Notes: generated by a model from the sequence alone, not told the origin. Shown: positions 1 through 12,699, numbered from the stretch's first letter. The stretch: DNA of 64,000 nucleotides from Acanthochromis polyacanthus (GCF_021347895.1 NC_067134.1:28472407-28536406); one strand, 5' to 3'. Numbers and translations are program-made.

Positions 1-1080
1 AGAAACAGTCAGCTTTAAGTAGAAATAAATAATACTAAGAGTTGTAGCACCACAAACACAACAAGAGTGCTGCAATGGTACAACTGCAGCAAACTATAAG
101 GAGTTTTGCTGCTTTTCTGAGAAGATTTAATAAAAGAAAATGAACTTTATCATGTTAGAATATGAAAACAATCTTTGACTAAGGAATGTTAATTAAAGTC
201 AGGGTGTAAGATGTCATGAAAAGAACTTCATGTATCGCGTGTCGCTGTAAAAACGTAGTGGTGTAGTTTAGCCTAAAGACTATGAGACAGTATAGTCAAG
301 AGTCGTAGTACAGCATGTCGACAAGAACACGTCAGTTCTGTCACAGATTTGTTAGTTACAGCACCTCCTAGTGGCCATTCTTGATCATTTCTCAGTGGAT
401 CAGGTGTTCATGTCATATGACTTGATTCAGAAAGTATTCTACCTCTCAGAGAGGGAACCTGGTGTTATCTATCTGCTCCAGCGTCAGGTTTGGATTTCAG
501 TGTCATCAGAATGTATGTTTTATTTACACACTGATGCTCCAATCCACAGCCTTCTCTTCTGATCATAATATTAGTGAGAATGTTCATTGTTTTTGGGATG
601 CATTTGTCCACTTCAGGCAGCTGTGGTTCTGGTGGTGAGTGGATTAATACACGGTCCAAATGAAACGTCCTCAGGCGAGACGCTGAACTGATGTGTGCAT
701 TATATTAAAGTCCTACAAGTGCAGGCCTTTCATCATTGTAAATAAAACATGTTTAGAGAGAAATAACAGCAGATATAAAGTGTAGATATATGCAGCTTAG
801 AACAAGAACCACCAGGAATGGACATTAGATGGGTGGAAATCTGGGAATCTTTGGGTTCTCAGATGTGAGGGTTTTGGGTCCAAGGACAAAATGATGCCTC
901 AGATGATGTTAATTCCACAATCACTGGCCTAAACCCAGCTGAGATGGTTTAAGATGAGTTGAAGCACAGCGTGAAGGAAAATGAGCCAGCAGATGGTCAC
1001 CATGCAGACTGCTGGAAGAACATTGTAGGTGACGAAGCTGGTTGAGAAAATGGTGAGCACACGAATCAAGATATTTGTCT
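1..1080. other. Non-coding flank, nothing recognised
   Basis: This stretch lies downstream of the midkine stop codon. I see no splice-bounded coding exon, no conserved protein similarity and no clear repeat family. Short open frames near 371-659 have no recognisable motif and are read as chance frames. Confidence 0.5.
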
Positions 1081-1085
1081 TTATC

Positions 1086-1760
1086 TTTTCTTTATTTTTC
1101 TCACATTCCAGTGGCTACATGTCAAGAAACCAATCAAATCAATCAGTGACAGTATGTTCTTAGAGTTTAATAAAAGGAAAGCAGTAGCATCAATCCATCT
1201 ACAGGACAAAAAAAAAATCAAGTTTCTAACTGGAAGGAAGACGGGAGAATAAATCAGATTTAGAGAAGTCCTCACAGAAAATGGTTTTACCAATATTTAA
1301 AGTAGAAGAAATCCACAAGTAACTATCGAGGTTAGAACAAGTGAAATAAACGCATTCTTGTCTGGATTGTTCAGTTTGTGTTTAGATGCTGCCGACATCC
1401 GAAGCAGAGAAATATGAGAATAATGACTCACATGTTGGATAATCAAGTTTTTATATCTATAATAATTCTATAGTTTATAACAAAGAAGTGGAGAGGCAGA
1501 TTTCTAACACAAACATAGTAATATAGCATTCATTCTCAAGTTATCAGTCCTAATCTAGAGGTTTAGTGTATTTTTATACATTTAATGTGAGGTCCAGACT
1601 TCTCATATCTGTTAAAAAATGTCGTGATGTAGGAAAGCCAGAGAACACTCAGAAACGTGTGAATGGAAATAAGCTCTAACTATCGCTGTTGGCTGAACCG
1701 TCCAGCTGCTTCAGACAATAAAGTTTGCTTCGTCGTTCTGAAGACTCCCTGGAGAGTCTT
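1086..1760 (-). other. Probable midkine 3' UTR with poly(A) signals
   Basis: Sequence directly 3' of the midkine stop codon on the minus strand. Two candidate polyadenylation hexamers are visible: ATTAAA at 1581-1586, about 175 bases after the stop, and AATAAA at 1091-1096, about 665 bases after it. Which is used cannot be told from sequence alone. No other gene is seen here. Confidence 0.45.
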
Positions 1761-1789
1761 CTAGTTCCCCTTCCCTTTCCTCTTCTTTC
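1761..1789 (-). CDS. mdk: Midkine, last coding exon (basic tail)
   Basis: Terminal coding exon of midkine. The minus strand reads acceptor TTCCAG, then 29 coding bases giving KKRKGKGN and a TAG stop. The first two bases complete a glycine codon begun in the previous exon, so the junction is phase 1, as at the other midkine junctions. A short lysine- and glycine-rich tail of the KGKG type is typical of midkine; pleiotrophin has a longer KKKK-rich tail ending differently, so midkine is preferred. The tail is thought to add to heparin binding. The exon is too short to stand alone; the call rests on phase, position and the preceding exon. Confidence 0.9.
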
Positions 1790-3311
1790 CTGGAATAAAG
1801 GCACAAAAAACACTCATCCACAAAAAGCACGTCTGCACATGAAAAATGTTCTATTCAAATGTGTGAGAGTCGAAAATAAAAACGCAGGTTAGACAGAACT
1901 CAGAGAGGCACGGTGGAGATAGAAGAATCTAAAGGCACTCCAAAGCAATAAAAATAACCTGATTAAAATGCTTTTAACCCAGCAGGAGGAATGGAGGTTC
2001 CATCTCGGCAGAATACACTCAGGTTTATGTTTTGAAATATTTGTCTTCAGGTTGGTGCAGCAGAGAATTCTCTAAACTTCCTGTGGACATCTACAGGTCT
2101 GAGGTTTAATCAAAAAACATCTGAGGGCAGTGAATATCCAGGACACCTTTCAGATCAATCTGACGGTTATTTTTAAGATATCTCCTCTCCTGAGCCAGCA
2201 TCCGTCACCTTCAGGTCCCTGCTGCCACCACAGCAGAAAGTCTATTAGAACGCTTAGAGAACAGGGTCAGTCCACGTCACACCAGCAGATGTCTAGAAAT
2301 ATGAAGCTGCACCGTGTCACATGTTGGTCAGAGTTCACTTATCTGTTATTTGGGACCCATAACTGAGTTCTGTAAAAACATTTTGAGTGAATTTTAAGAA
2401 TTTCATGTTTTCAGACCTGGGAATTTGTGTAATTTCACCCTTAAAAACATGTTACCGTTAGGTTTAATATCTCCATAAATTAACCTCCCACAGTCATGAC
2501 ATTTGAACACAGGACTGTTTCTATCAGGTCCAAATGACTGAGTAGCTCCATTAGAGTCCACATTTTTAATTAGTGACCCTTGAAAATGGAAGAAACTGCA
2601 ATGTTTTGAACAACAGTGGAAACGAGGCCTCAGAAAGTCCGTCTATATGTAGATGACTGTAGACTGTATTTTTAAGAAAAGTAAAACTAAGCCTGATTTA
2701 ACAGAGTTTTTATGATAGTAGCAGCAGATCAGGAGAGTGAGATGTCTTTAAAAATATGTGGTCAGACTGGTGTGAATCCCAGATAAGATAAGAATAAATG
2801 CTGGCACTGTCCGTGTCTTAATAACTACAAAGGACAAACTACTGTCATGAGAATGAGCCCAGACATTAATAGTCCTTAGGGATGAGTCCTAATACCTGGA
2901 GATCCACGAACATTTCATCTGGCACCACCATGAGGCTGACATTTGTGGAAATTAAATTAATCTCCACAAAACTCTGTATTCATTGAGTGTAGATGAATCT
3001 AAATGACTTTTGTGCCACCAGCAGGTCAAACTATTTTACTAATCCCAATAAACAGATCAATATCTACGAGATGAAATGACATTTCGTATGGACACTAATG
3101 ATGGAAGGAGGATGTGTCTTACTCACATGGTTCTTAGTGATATGTCTGAACATCTATTGGATGGATTATCATGACCTTTGGGACACACATCCGTGACCTC
3201 CTCAGAGTAAACTGTACAAAGTTTATGGATGCTTTGACTTTTACCACTACCAGGTTCAAAACATCTGAATATGGCTGCTAGAGCTCCAGACGGTTTGTTC
3301 TTGAGTCTAAC
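1790..3311 (-). other. Midkine last intron
   Basis: About 1.5 kb between the last two midkine coding exons. It is bounded by GTTAGA (donor side at 3307-3311) and TTCCAG (acceptor side at 1790-1795). No recognisable gene or repeat was seen inside. Confidence 0.75.
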
Positions 3312-3473
3312 CTTTGGTTTTTGTCTTGGTTGTTCCAGGACAGGGTTTGGAGACTGAAATAGTTTGTAGGCATTCTGCGTTATAAAGAGCCTTCTTCAAC
3401 GTCCCTGTTCTGGTCCGCGAGCCGGAGGTTGGATCACACTCTCCCCAGTTATCAAACCGGTACTTGCAGTCGG
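3312..3473 (-). CDS. mdk: Midkine, C-terminal domain exon
   Basis: Encodes the midkine C-domain, the main heparin/chondroitin-sulfate-binding half of this secreted growth factor. The 162-base exon starts after TTCTTCCAG and ends at AAAG/GTTAGA. It opens ADCKYRFDNWGECD, contains RTRTGTLKKALYNAEC and closes in SKPC followed by TKTKTK. Four cysteines (DCK, GEC, AEC, KPC) match the four that make the two C-domain disulfides in the family. The basic cluster around TLKKA corresponds to known heparin-contact residues. Both junctions are phase 1. The sequence resembles midkine more than pleiotrophin (TLKKALYN and the TKTK tail). A 32-bp minisatellite begins about 280 bases upstream in the intron. Confidence 0.97.
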
Positions 3474-3748
3474 CTGGAAGAAGAGAGAAACGAGGCAGAA
3501 GATAAGTCAACACCTTCAGAGCAGCTTTCATTGTATCTTGATTGGCTGGATGAGAACTGGAACCCAGAAGGTCTTTTCTCTAGTTTGGATACACCGACTC
3601 ACTCATGCGTTCTTCTTTAATTTTGTGTTTTTCTGCAGTGTAGAACAACACTGGAGACTTTCAAACTGAAACAATACAAATATGGTTCATATTTTAGATT
3701 CCTGAGTGCATTCCCTGTTTGCCTTGACGACAGTTCTGCCTGAGTTCT

Positions 3749-5372
3749 GCTAACATCTCAGCCATCTTCAGGAGGCCATCTCTAACATCTCAACCATCTT
3801 CAGGAGGTCATCTCTAACATCTCAGCCATCTTCAGGAGGCCATCTCTAACATCTCAACCATCTTCAGGAGGCCATCTCTAACATCTCAACCATCTTCAGG
3901 AGGTCATCTCTAACATCTCAACCAGCTTCAGGAGGTCATCTCTAACATCTCAACCAGCTTCAGGAGGTCATCTCTAACATCTCAACCAGCTTCAGGAGGC
4001 CATCTCTAACATCTCAGCCATCTTCAGGAGGTCATCTCTAACATCTCAACCATCTTCAGGAGGTCATCTCTAACATCTCAACCAGCTTCAGGAGGTCATC
4101 TCTAACATCTCAACCAGCTTCAGGAGGTCATCTCTAACATCTCAACCAGCTTCAGGAGGCCATCTCTAACATCTCAACCAGCTTCAGGAGGCCATCTCTA
4201 ACATCTCAGCCATCTTCAGGAGGTCATCTCTAACATCTCAACCAGCTTCAGGAGGTCATCTCTAACATCTCAACCAGCTTCAGGAGGCCATCTCTAACAT
4301 CTCAGCCATCTTCAGGAGGCCATCTCTAACATCTCAACCATCTTCAGGAGGCCATCTCTAACATCTCAACCAGCTTCAGGAGGCCATCTCTAACATCTCA
4401 ACCAGCTTCAGGAGGCCATCTCTAACATCTCAACCAGCTTCAGGAGGCCATCTCTAACATCTCAACCATCTTCAGGAGGTCATCTCTAACATCTCAGCCA
4501 TCTTCAGGAGGTCATCTCTAACATCTCAACCATCTTCAGGAGGCCATCTCTAACATCTCAACCATCTTCAGGAGGCCATCTCTAACATCTCAACCAGCTT
4601 CAGGAGGCCATCTCTAACATCTCAACCAGCTTCAGGAGGCCATCTCAACCAGCTTCAGGAGGCCATCTCTAACATCTCAACCAGCTTCAGGAGGTCATCT
4701 CTAACATCTCAACCATCTTCAGGAGGCCATCTCTAACATCTCAACCAGCTTCAGGAGGCCATCTCTAACATCTCAGCCAGCTTCAGGAGGCCATCTCTAA
4801 CATCTCAACCATCTTCAGGAGGTCATCTCTAACATCTCAACCAGCTTCAGGAGGCCATCTCTAACATCTCAACCATCTTCAGGAGGCCATCTCTAACATC
4901 TCAACCATCTTCAGGAGGCCATCTCTAACATCTCAACCATCTTCAGGAGGCCATCTCTAACATCTCAACCAGCTTCAGGAGGTCATCTCTAACATCTCAA
5001 CCATCTTCAGGAGGCCATCTCTAACATCTCAACCATCTTCAGGAGGCCATCTCTAACATCTCAACCAGCTTCAGGAGGCCATCTCTAACATCTCAACCAT
5101 CTTCAGGAGGCCATCTCTAACATCTCAACCAGCTTCAGGAGGCCATCTCTAACATCTCAACCAGCTTCAGGAGGTCATCTCTAACATCTCAACCAGCTTC
5201 AGGAGGCCATCTCTAACATCTCAACCATCTTCAGGAGGCCATCTCTAACATCTCAACCAGCTTCAGGAGGCCATCTCTAACATCTCAACCAGCTTCAGGA
5301 GGCCATCTCTAACATCTCAACCAGCTTCAGGAGGCCATCTCTAACGTCTCAACCAGCTTCAGGAGGTCTTCT
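3749..5372. repeat. 32-bp minisatellite, about 50 copies, in a midkine intron
   Basis: Tandem array with a 32-base unit of the form taacatctcaaccatcttc plus aggaggccatctc. Copies differ at a few fixed sites (cca/gcca, atctt/agctt, ggcc/ggtc), and those variants alternate in runs, which suggests unequal exchange or gene-conversion-like turnover. One shortened unit occurs near 4640. The array lies wholly inside the intron between the two midkine domain exons. Confidence 0.95.
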
Positions 5373-7067
5373 CTTGGAATGATACCTAAACAATTATCAA
5401 GTTCTATTATCAGAACAGAAGCAGGTGGATCCACAAAGAACTTTTTAAAGAAGTAATCCATCACTGCCAGAAACTGTACAGTTAAAGAGAAACATCAGAT
5501 CATTAATACTTCAGCCTTTGAATCTTTAGATGATGTCTTTTTAGACATTTTTCCTTTGTAATGGTCAACACATATTCAAACTGATAATCGTAGTTTCACC
5601 AGAAACACACCAGCTTGTATTTAAAGCTTCATTCTCAGTGTTTTCTTTCAGAACAGGGCAAACTCCCATCATTTTAAATCTCACATCAACTCTACAGTTC
5701 ACACAGAATTCCATCAGAATTTTGATCCATGAATTTGTTTCTTCCAGACTCGACTATGATTAAGTTTGACTCGTTTTTCTCCTGCAGCTAAATATTCTCA
5801 CCAATCTGGATCTCCTCATTCAAACTAGACTTGATTTCAAAGAACTCATCTGACCAGTAAACTGTAGAGCTGTCATGAACTAGTTTACACTTTGCTCAGC
5901 TAGCTGGCTTTCATGTTACAGAAGATGTTTAAACACTGAAATAGGAGACATTTTAGAGCTCTGCTGGATAAATATCTGCCTACACAATGATTAGTCCACA
6001 CTGAGAGACAGTTTAACCAGCTCTGTGAATCTACTGTGCCTGTTGTTCTGTCCTCTGGTGGTTGGTGATGGACTCTCTGTGTGAGGATATGGTTTCTTAT
6101 TGATCACAGCTGGTTGAAGACTGAGCTTCAGATCCCACCTGGTAGACATCAGGACTGATTACCTGGAGCTCCATACCTTCCCAAGAACCAGGAGGTTTCT
6201 TCCATCAAAGTATCTTTCATGTAACCATCATCAACCCTAATCAAAGGGGAACTGTCTGTTCTGTATTTAGAAGCTGGTTCTTCTCATGCTGTCTGTGGTT
6301 CTTTAAAGTACCAAAGAGTCTTAATTTTTATTTGTATTATTTGGTTTGGATTATTTTCTCGATTAATTGATTATTCATTTGGTCTTTAAAGCAACAGAAA
6401 ATAATGAGAGCCCCAAATATTAAATGTGTTCTAAAAGAAGGGGCACAGAAATGCTGTAAATTCTTCCATTTGCATTTTTTTCTTGCTAAAAATGACCCAG
6501 ACACCTCTAAAGTTCTTACATCAAAACAAAAACGGGTGCGTCCCCAAACATCCATCTGGAAAATAAATCCTTAAAGAACCACTTTTTGCTAAAGTTCTTT
6601 GGATCAACATTTAGGGTACCAAAAGGAACCAGTTTTTGGTTGTCTGCAGAACCTTTGGGGGTTCTTTGATAGAACTAAAATGATTCTTCTATGGCAGCAC
6701 CTTTATTTTTCTGAGTGAGGTTGTTTCCTCTGTGTTCTCTTTCAGTGTCAGCAGTTTATCTGATGAAGGTTTTGGATGATGAAGCCAAAGTTCTGCTCAA
6801 TGAACCGATTGTAAATGATTTGAAATCCCCATAGTGTTCTTTCCCATATTTGAGGTGTCTGAGTTTGTATTATTCGTGCTAAAGAGCGTTAGTCGTTTTA
6901 TACAGTCTGATTGTGAGGACTGACTTTCTGTCTGTAAGTTCAAATACAGTGAAGTGTTAAATATCCAGGTTTAGAAGGTTAGGATGAGGTTAGCTTTAGC
7001 CAAGCAGCGCTAATGACTGCATGAGTGTCAGTCAGTGACTCTTCGTCTGTCTGTGTGAGTGTTTTAC
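5373..7067. other. Midkine intron sequence
   Basis: Remainder of the intron between the midkine N- and C-domain exons. Around 6570-6720 there is a block rich in AGAACC/GGTTCTTT words, resembling a short non-autonomous interspersed element common in fish, but its ends were not defined. No coding exon was found. Confidence 0.5.
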
Positions 7068-7235
7068 CTCCAAAGTCCTTTTTCCAGTTGCAGGGTACTT
7101 TACATTTCATCTTCTTGGTCTGCTGGTCACATGACCCCTCTCTAAAGCCGGCTCCACAGTCCCCGTTGCTAGGGACACAGTTGCCATAGCGCCAGTCGGA
7201 GCATTCTGACCCGGAATCCGAGGGTTTGTTTTTCT
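7068..7235 (-). CDS. mdk: Midkine, N-terminal domain exon
   Basis: Encodes the midkine N-domain. The 168-base exon follows acceptor GTCCTCAG and ends GGAG/GTAAAA. The peptide includes [33 protein letters not shown] and [13 protein letters not shown]. Six cysteines occupy the conserved positions that form three disulfides, and the CNWKK signature leading into the hinge is diagnostic of the midkine/pleiotrophin family. Both junctions are phase 1 and join in frame to the signal-peptide exon and the C-domain exon. Together the four coding exons give 146 residues, close to the usual vertebrate midkine length of about 143-147. Confidence 0.97.
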
Positions 7236-8480
7236 CTGAGGACAGAGATAAAGATTTATGAACTTGTTGTTTCAGACATACACTGCTCTAACATGCAGTC
7301 CGATCAATGACAGTCCTGCTGGGGAACGTTTCAGTCTGATGGGACTTCATCACTGAGAGCTGAACCAGCCAATCAGACGGACTCTAACTTCTACAAGACA
7401 CAAGGATGAAAGCTGCTGTCCATGTGAGCCTATTTAATCTATGAATCACTCCAGCTGTGATTCCTATGGACTGCTGATGTAATATTGAAATAAAAAACAT
7501 TCAGCCTCCAGCATGTTCACGCATTTCAAGGCTGACCTTATTATCAGGATGATTCAATAACTCAGTTCCTATTTCTACCATATCCTCTTCAATGACTCCC
7601 GTAAAGTCAAGAACAGAATTAAAACTCCTTTAATGAAGAAGCTCCATTGCATCTTAAACACCTGGTAGTTCCACCTGATCCCAGCAGAGATCTTTGCTGC
7701 TCTACCAGAACAGGAGGCTTTAGCTGTCAGCTGCTGTCCTGAGGGACCAGCTCCCTGTTTGCCTTCTCTTCTTTAAGATTAAGCTGAAAACTTTCCTCTT
7801 TGATAAAGCTCATAGTTAAGGCTGGTTTATGTGACCCTGAACAATCCTTAGTTCTGCTGCTGTAGTCTCAGACTGCTGGAGGACGTCTTATAAAGCTTCT
7901 CCCTTCTACACCTCCCCTCTCTTTGTTCTCCATGTTTTTATTTGAATGTCTTTAACTTTGGGGCTTTTCTCTGGTAGTTTGAGCTCTTTCCTCTCCATCT
8001 GTTACACTTACTGGCATCACCAACCTGTCTTTAGAACAGCGTTATTTTTAAACTGACATCTAAGTAAGGAAAAGACGGTTTTACCTTGATGACATGTAAC
8101 TTACTTAGTAATGCATGTTAAAGTAAGAAACGACAAAATAAACATAATCCAGCTACCAACCTGTCTGGTGTTTATGGTCTTATTGCTTGTTTATTTAATT
8201 TAACCTTTATTTAACCAGATAGAAGACCCCACTGAGATAGTACCTGGCCAAGAGAGGCAGCGGCAAACGACAAAGTAAACAAAAAACAGACAAATAACAA
8301 CAAACAATAAAATATTAAATACAGAAAGTACAGGAGTTATTTTTACAGTAGCAATTTAAGAACACAGGCACTGTTAGAAGGCTTTCTGTCATCAATATCT
8401 TTAGATAGCGCGGAAGGCTTAAAATGAAACAGTTCAGTTCAGATTGTAGGATATTCCAACCTGAGGGGACAGAGGAACTG
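7236..8480. other. Midkine intron with degenerate LINE-like 3' segment
   Basis: Intron sequence. Between about 7660 and 7900 the plus strand resembles the 3' region of a fish non-LTR element (a frame reading near KIKLKTFLFDKAHS followed by stops). Around 8185-8275 there is a tttaacctttatttaaccag motif found in another common fish repeat. Neither is intact. Confidence 0.4.
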
Positions 8481-8486
8481 AAAGCT

Positions 8487-9145
8487 TTCTTCCTGCTTGT
8501 TGTCTCTAGGTTTCATCCTATTAAATCCAGTTATTTTCCTCTCATTGTTGTTTTGTGTTGCTCAAATACAATCTCTGGGTTTGTCTTTACTTCTCTCCTC
8601 TGGTGTTCCCCAGGGCTCTGTTCTGGGTCCCATCCTCTTCATCTATCTGCTCCCCCCTGACTATTTATTCCATAAATATTACATTCAGGTTCACCGCTAT
8701 GCAGATGACACTCAGCTCTACCTTTATACCAAATCTACCTACCTGTGTGACTGCCTGGTTCTCCTCCAACTTCCTCAAACTCAACAGTGATAAAACTGAG
8801 GTTCTCCTCATTGACTCTAAATCAGTTCTGACTAAAGCTAACAGTTTCTCTGTTGACATCTCCTCCATGTCCCCTCAGGTCCAGACTCTGGATGTCATCT
8901 TTATTCCACATCCACATCAGTAACATCCCTCAGTCTGCATTATTTCTATCTCCATAACATCCACCTCCTCCTCATCACCCTGTACACTTCCACTCCTCTC
9001 ATAATTTTTATTTTGAAAAGTGATAAATTTTCTTCTTTTAAATTTTGTTTTTTAATTTTTAGGTTTTATATTGTTGATGTGTTTTAACTTTGTTTACTTT
9101 GTACGGTGTCCTTGGATGTTCTGAAAGTCATCAATAAATAAAATA
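8487..9145 (+). mobile_element. LINE fragment (L2/CR1-like reverse transcriptase), antisense to midkine
   Basis: Truncated non-LTR retrotransposon. The plus strand encodes [15 protein letters not shown] and then YADDTQLY, the reverse-transcriptase motif with catalytic aspartates, followed after a frameshift by [15 protein letters not shown]. The coding sequence is broken by frameshifts and lacks endonuclease and upstream RT motifs. The 3' end near 9095-9145 (gtgtccttggatgttctgaaag then aataaataaaat) matches the tail style of L2/Maui-type fish LINEs. It sits inside the midkine intron in the opposite orientation and is presumably inert. Confidence 0.85.
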
Positions 9146-9642
9146 TATTTGTATTTTTCTTATTATTATTACTGTTATACTGGAAGGTTTTGACCCGATG
9201 TAAAATCTACTGAGATGAATTATTTTGCAAACTGGTGCCATATTAATTAATAAAATTGAAAGAAATGTCACAAACTTTTAAATGACTGCATGAGATTAAA
9301 AAATGTGATTTAAAAAGTGATTTTGTTGAATTGATGAATAATCAATAAACAACGCATTGATAATTCTTATTGGCACTTAAATGTACGTACAGTGGAGAAA
9401 ACAAGACTATGGTCACATTATATTTTATTATACTTTACTGATATTCTGCTGTGGTAATATTATAATTATTGCATATGATTATTTGTAATTGTTGTTTTTC
9501 CAGTTATCATAAACTGTTAAACCTGGAGGTTCAGTAACACAAAGAATCACATTTTGTTCAGTTGGGGTAAAACATTTAGATAACAAGAAGACAAATAAGG
9601 ATGTAGAGAAGGATCAGCAGTGAGTCGAGCTCAGGTTCGTAC
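9146..9642. other. A+T-rich midkine intron sequence
   Basis: AT-rich intron between the LINE tail and the signal-peptide exon. No gene, RNA or defined repeat is seen. Confidence 0.5.
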
Positions 9643-9724
9643 CTTTCTTGTTTTTCCCTCCAGCTACAGTCTGGACGCTGATGACGGCGACCAGCAGCAG
9701 CAGCAGCAGCATCTCGGCCTTCAT
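9643..9724 (-). CDS. mdk: Midkine, signal-peptide exon with start codon
   Basis: First coding exon of midkine. The ATG is at 9724-9722. The 27 residues begin MKAEM, continue with six leucines and a hydrophobic run to about residue 19, then AGGKNKK. This is a classic cleavable signal peptide followed by the basic GKNKK stretch that starts mature midkine. The exon ends AAAG/GTACGA in phase 1 and joins to the N-domain exon through a glutamate codon. An acceptor-like TTTGTGTGTTTCTGCAG lies one base upstream of the ATG, so the 5' UTR must come from one or more separate upstream exons. The ATG is the only one compatible with the signal sequence and the reading frame. Confidence 0.95.
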
Positions 9725-9725
9725 C

Positions 9726-11790
9726 CTGCAGAAACACACAAAGGTTCACATCGCAGCTGGTGAAGCATTAAGAGCTGACCTGCAGCCGGAGGTTATTCCA
9801 TGTGGATCATTATCTGCTGCTCATAAAAACCCGACTGGGGACCAACGGAGCCTCTGAAACTCACTCTGTGTGGATGCAACTTTTACAGATCTGTAAATAA
9901 ATCCTGTCTGGACGGCAGCTGAACAGCCAGCCTCATCTGGTCCAGGATCTGTCTGACAATCAGTGCAGCCATCACTGGATGTTTTAGAAGACGCTGATCT
10001 TATTTTCTTTCGTGTTGTTCTTCTTGTCAGTGGATTAACAGTTGAACAGGTTGAGCTGATCAGTGCAGCGTTTGTTGTTCAGCGTTAGCCTCCAGTCATA
10101 CAGGCTCACTTTAAAGGATGAACATATCAGACATGCTGTCAGCTGCATTCTGGTCACAAGTTCAAAGAGTTCTCATTTTTAGATCTCCAAAGCTACTAGA
10201 AGTTCATTTAGAGTTTCAGACCGCTTAGACTCCTTCTAACACTGTTTGCTGGCCTGATATTACTATAAACTACATTCAGACAGAAACTACAAGCAGAAGA
10301 AATGCAGTATTCAAAAGTAAACCACTACATTTAAATATAAAACAGGGATTTCCACGGTTTTAGACCCTCAGATGAGCCACAGAAAGTGCAGTGAGCAGCA
10401 ATAAACAGACAGAGCTGGAATCTAGGTCACTCCTGTTGGCTTCTGGTTGTTGTGAAGCTTTATGTCTTTCTGAACACCACATTTAGAGACCAGTAGAATG
10501 ACAAACTCAACCCATGAATCTGTGACTGGGAGCCATCCAGACATCATTAACAGTCATTAGCTTTAGGATCCTGATCCACTGAATCACCCACAGACCTCAG
10601 AGACAGAGTGATCTAATAATAAGGACAATAATCGGCTTTATTCTGAGGAGGAATCAAACGGTTTGGAGACTATTCAACCCTCTGAACCCATAAAACCTGC
10701 CAGCAGGTTTAAAATGTGTGTTTTATTAGAGCAAATCTAAAGATCTGCAACTTCAGGGCAGTCTGTGGATGAGATATGGCTCCAAAATAAGCAAAAACTG
10801 TGATTATTTGTGTAAATAACCTCCATCTGTAACAGAACATTTGGAGCCCACATCTTTTCCCCAATCATGACAACACTAAAAAAAACGTACGTGTTGATTC
10901 CAGGGTCTTTTGATTGTGGTATCATAAATAATAAAAGAAATGCAGTATCTTTTTTAGCGTTTCTAACCGTATCATTCTGCAGTAAACTTTCTGAGTTCTC
11001 TGCTTCCATCCATGGTTCTGTTTCCACAGAGGTGCAGATTTTATATTGCAGAGAAAAATTAGAAACGGTTCAAAAGGTGAAATAAAGCAGGAACGTAAAT
11101 GATCAGTATTTTAAGATGTAAAAGCAGCAGCATAATATTTGATGTTTCTGCTGTTTCCACATCATGCATGTACCTACTGGTCATCTGTGTTCATAAACCC
11201 GTCTGACATCATCCAGACTCAGAACTCAAATAAACTCATGCAGACTGTCAGAGTACTGCTGTTTTTTCTTCTGCTCTAACAACCTGTCCAGGGACCGGAG
11301 CTGGAAAGCATCGGAGCAGATTCTCCCTGAGGAAAACCTCGGAGCTTCTCCAGGATCAGCTGGAGGAGCAGCAAGGGGAATCAAACGTTTTAGAGCAAAA
11401 AAACTTCAATCTTCATCAGGATTCCAGCTTTAAACAGATGCTGATTACTGCTGATAAAACTTCTGCTACTCTTTCTGTATCTGCATTAATATCACTATTT
11501 AATGACTAAAGCCCTGCTTAGATAAAACAAATCAGCCTGAACCTTCTCCAGCCTTCTGGATCTATGGAGCTCCTGATGAAGGTCGGAGGGCATCACTGCT
11601 GAGTTTAGATGGACGACCTGAGAACCGATCAGGTTGGAGGTTCAAAATGCTCCTCATTGTCCTCTCAGAAGAAGAAACAACTCAACTAATTAGGTAAAAA
11701 TACAGAAAAAGCAAGATATGAATTGTTAGAAGAATTACACTTATATTAGAATGATTCTACTTCTGTTGATTTGAGGTTATCATTGAGTGA
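9726..11790. other. Putative midkine intron 1, no recognised element
   Basis: About 2 kb upstream of the signal-peptide exon. Open frames near 10,737-11,085 overlap on both strands and show no known domain. I identify no gene or defined repeat here. Confidence 0.45.
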
Positions 11791-11799
11791 CTGAGGAAA

Positions 11800-12190
11800 T
11801 GAGGACTACTATCAGCATTCTAAGTTGTGACCTGCATGTTCTCTGAAGTAACAACTAAAGAACAAAGCTGACTTGTTCCTATAGTGAGCTGACTCGCTCC
11901 TATGATAAGATCATGCAAATAACACATGTTCTGTCTTTGTACTGCTCTGATATCTTATGACTGACGCATGATGACTCCTCTGTACCGTACGATTGTGTGA
12001 GAAGGAAATAAAAGGACAAGGAGAGAGGGGCAGGTTCTCCAGAGTTTGTGAGGCTGCAGTGATGCATACTGCAGAGCTGGAGTCTCAACTCTCTCCTTGT
12101 GCGCAAGTAAAAGACCGGAGCTCGTGAGTGCTGTCCTTTCTTCCTGTGCTGTTTGTGTATTCTTCAGGTTTGAACCTAACATGAATAAAG
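11800..12190 (+). other. Possible degenerate solo-LTR-like block
   Basis: The order of signals loosely resembles an LTR: an ATGCAAAT octamer near 11,914, an AATAAA at about 12,008, a stretch ending in gtaaaagaccggagctcgtg, then a T-rich segment. No target-site duplication, primer-binding site or internal retroviral sequence was found nearby, so this is a weak call and may be ordinary intron sequence. Confidence 0.2.
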
Positions 12191-12309
12191 ATCACAAAGT
12201 TAACTGTGTAGCTTAGAGACAGAGCTGTCTTCATCTGTCACTGAAGGAAAACAGGAGTTATACTTTTAGATTTCATCCCATCCACACCAGCGCTCCAACG
12301 GTTTACAAG

Positions 12310-12690
12310 TTACATTTTGAGTCTTGTTTTTGTTGTTTGTCTTTTGTTTGTCTAACGTTTCTTGTTTGTCCCATGTTTTTGTCTTTTTTTGTCGTTTTGT
12401 GTTTCCTTTTTGTGTTGCTTGTGTTTTTTCTCATTTTTTCGTTTTGTGTTTTGCATTATTTGTTGTTTTGTGTAATATTTTTGTCTCATTTGTGTTGTTT
12501 GTTTTTTGGTCATTTTGTCTCGTTTGTGTCATTTGTGTAATTTTTTTGTCTTGTTTTTCTCCATTTCTTGTCTCTTTGTAACTTTTTTGTCTAATTTTTT
12601 GTTTTGTTTCATGTTGTCTCGTTTTTGTCATTTTGTGTCTAATTTTTGTAATATTTTGTTTCGTTTTTGTTGTTTCCTGAGCCCAACTCA
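12310..12690. repeat. T/G-rich imperfect simple repeat
   Basis: Low-complexity run made of variants of ttttgtctcgtttttgtcattttgtgtc. The opposite-strand version, gacaaaaacgagacacaaaatg, recurs at 40,262-40,335, which suggests both derive from the same interspersed repeat family. Overlapping open frames on both strands here are compositional artefacts. Confidence 0.8.
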
Positions 12691-12699
12691 AACCCAAAC

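Noticed and set aside
3312..3473. Pleiotrophin instead of midkine
   Set aside because: The TLKKALYN segment, the short KKRKGKGN tail and the neighbouring dgkz (not dgki) favour midkine.
3749..5372. CRISPR-like regular array
   Set aside because: The units are directly contiguous with no unique spacers, and the genome is a vertebrate.
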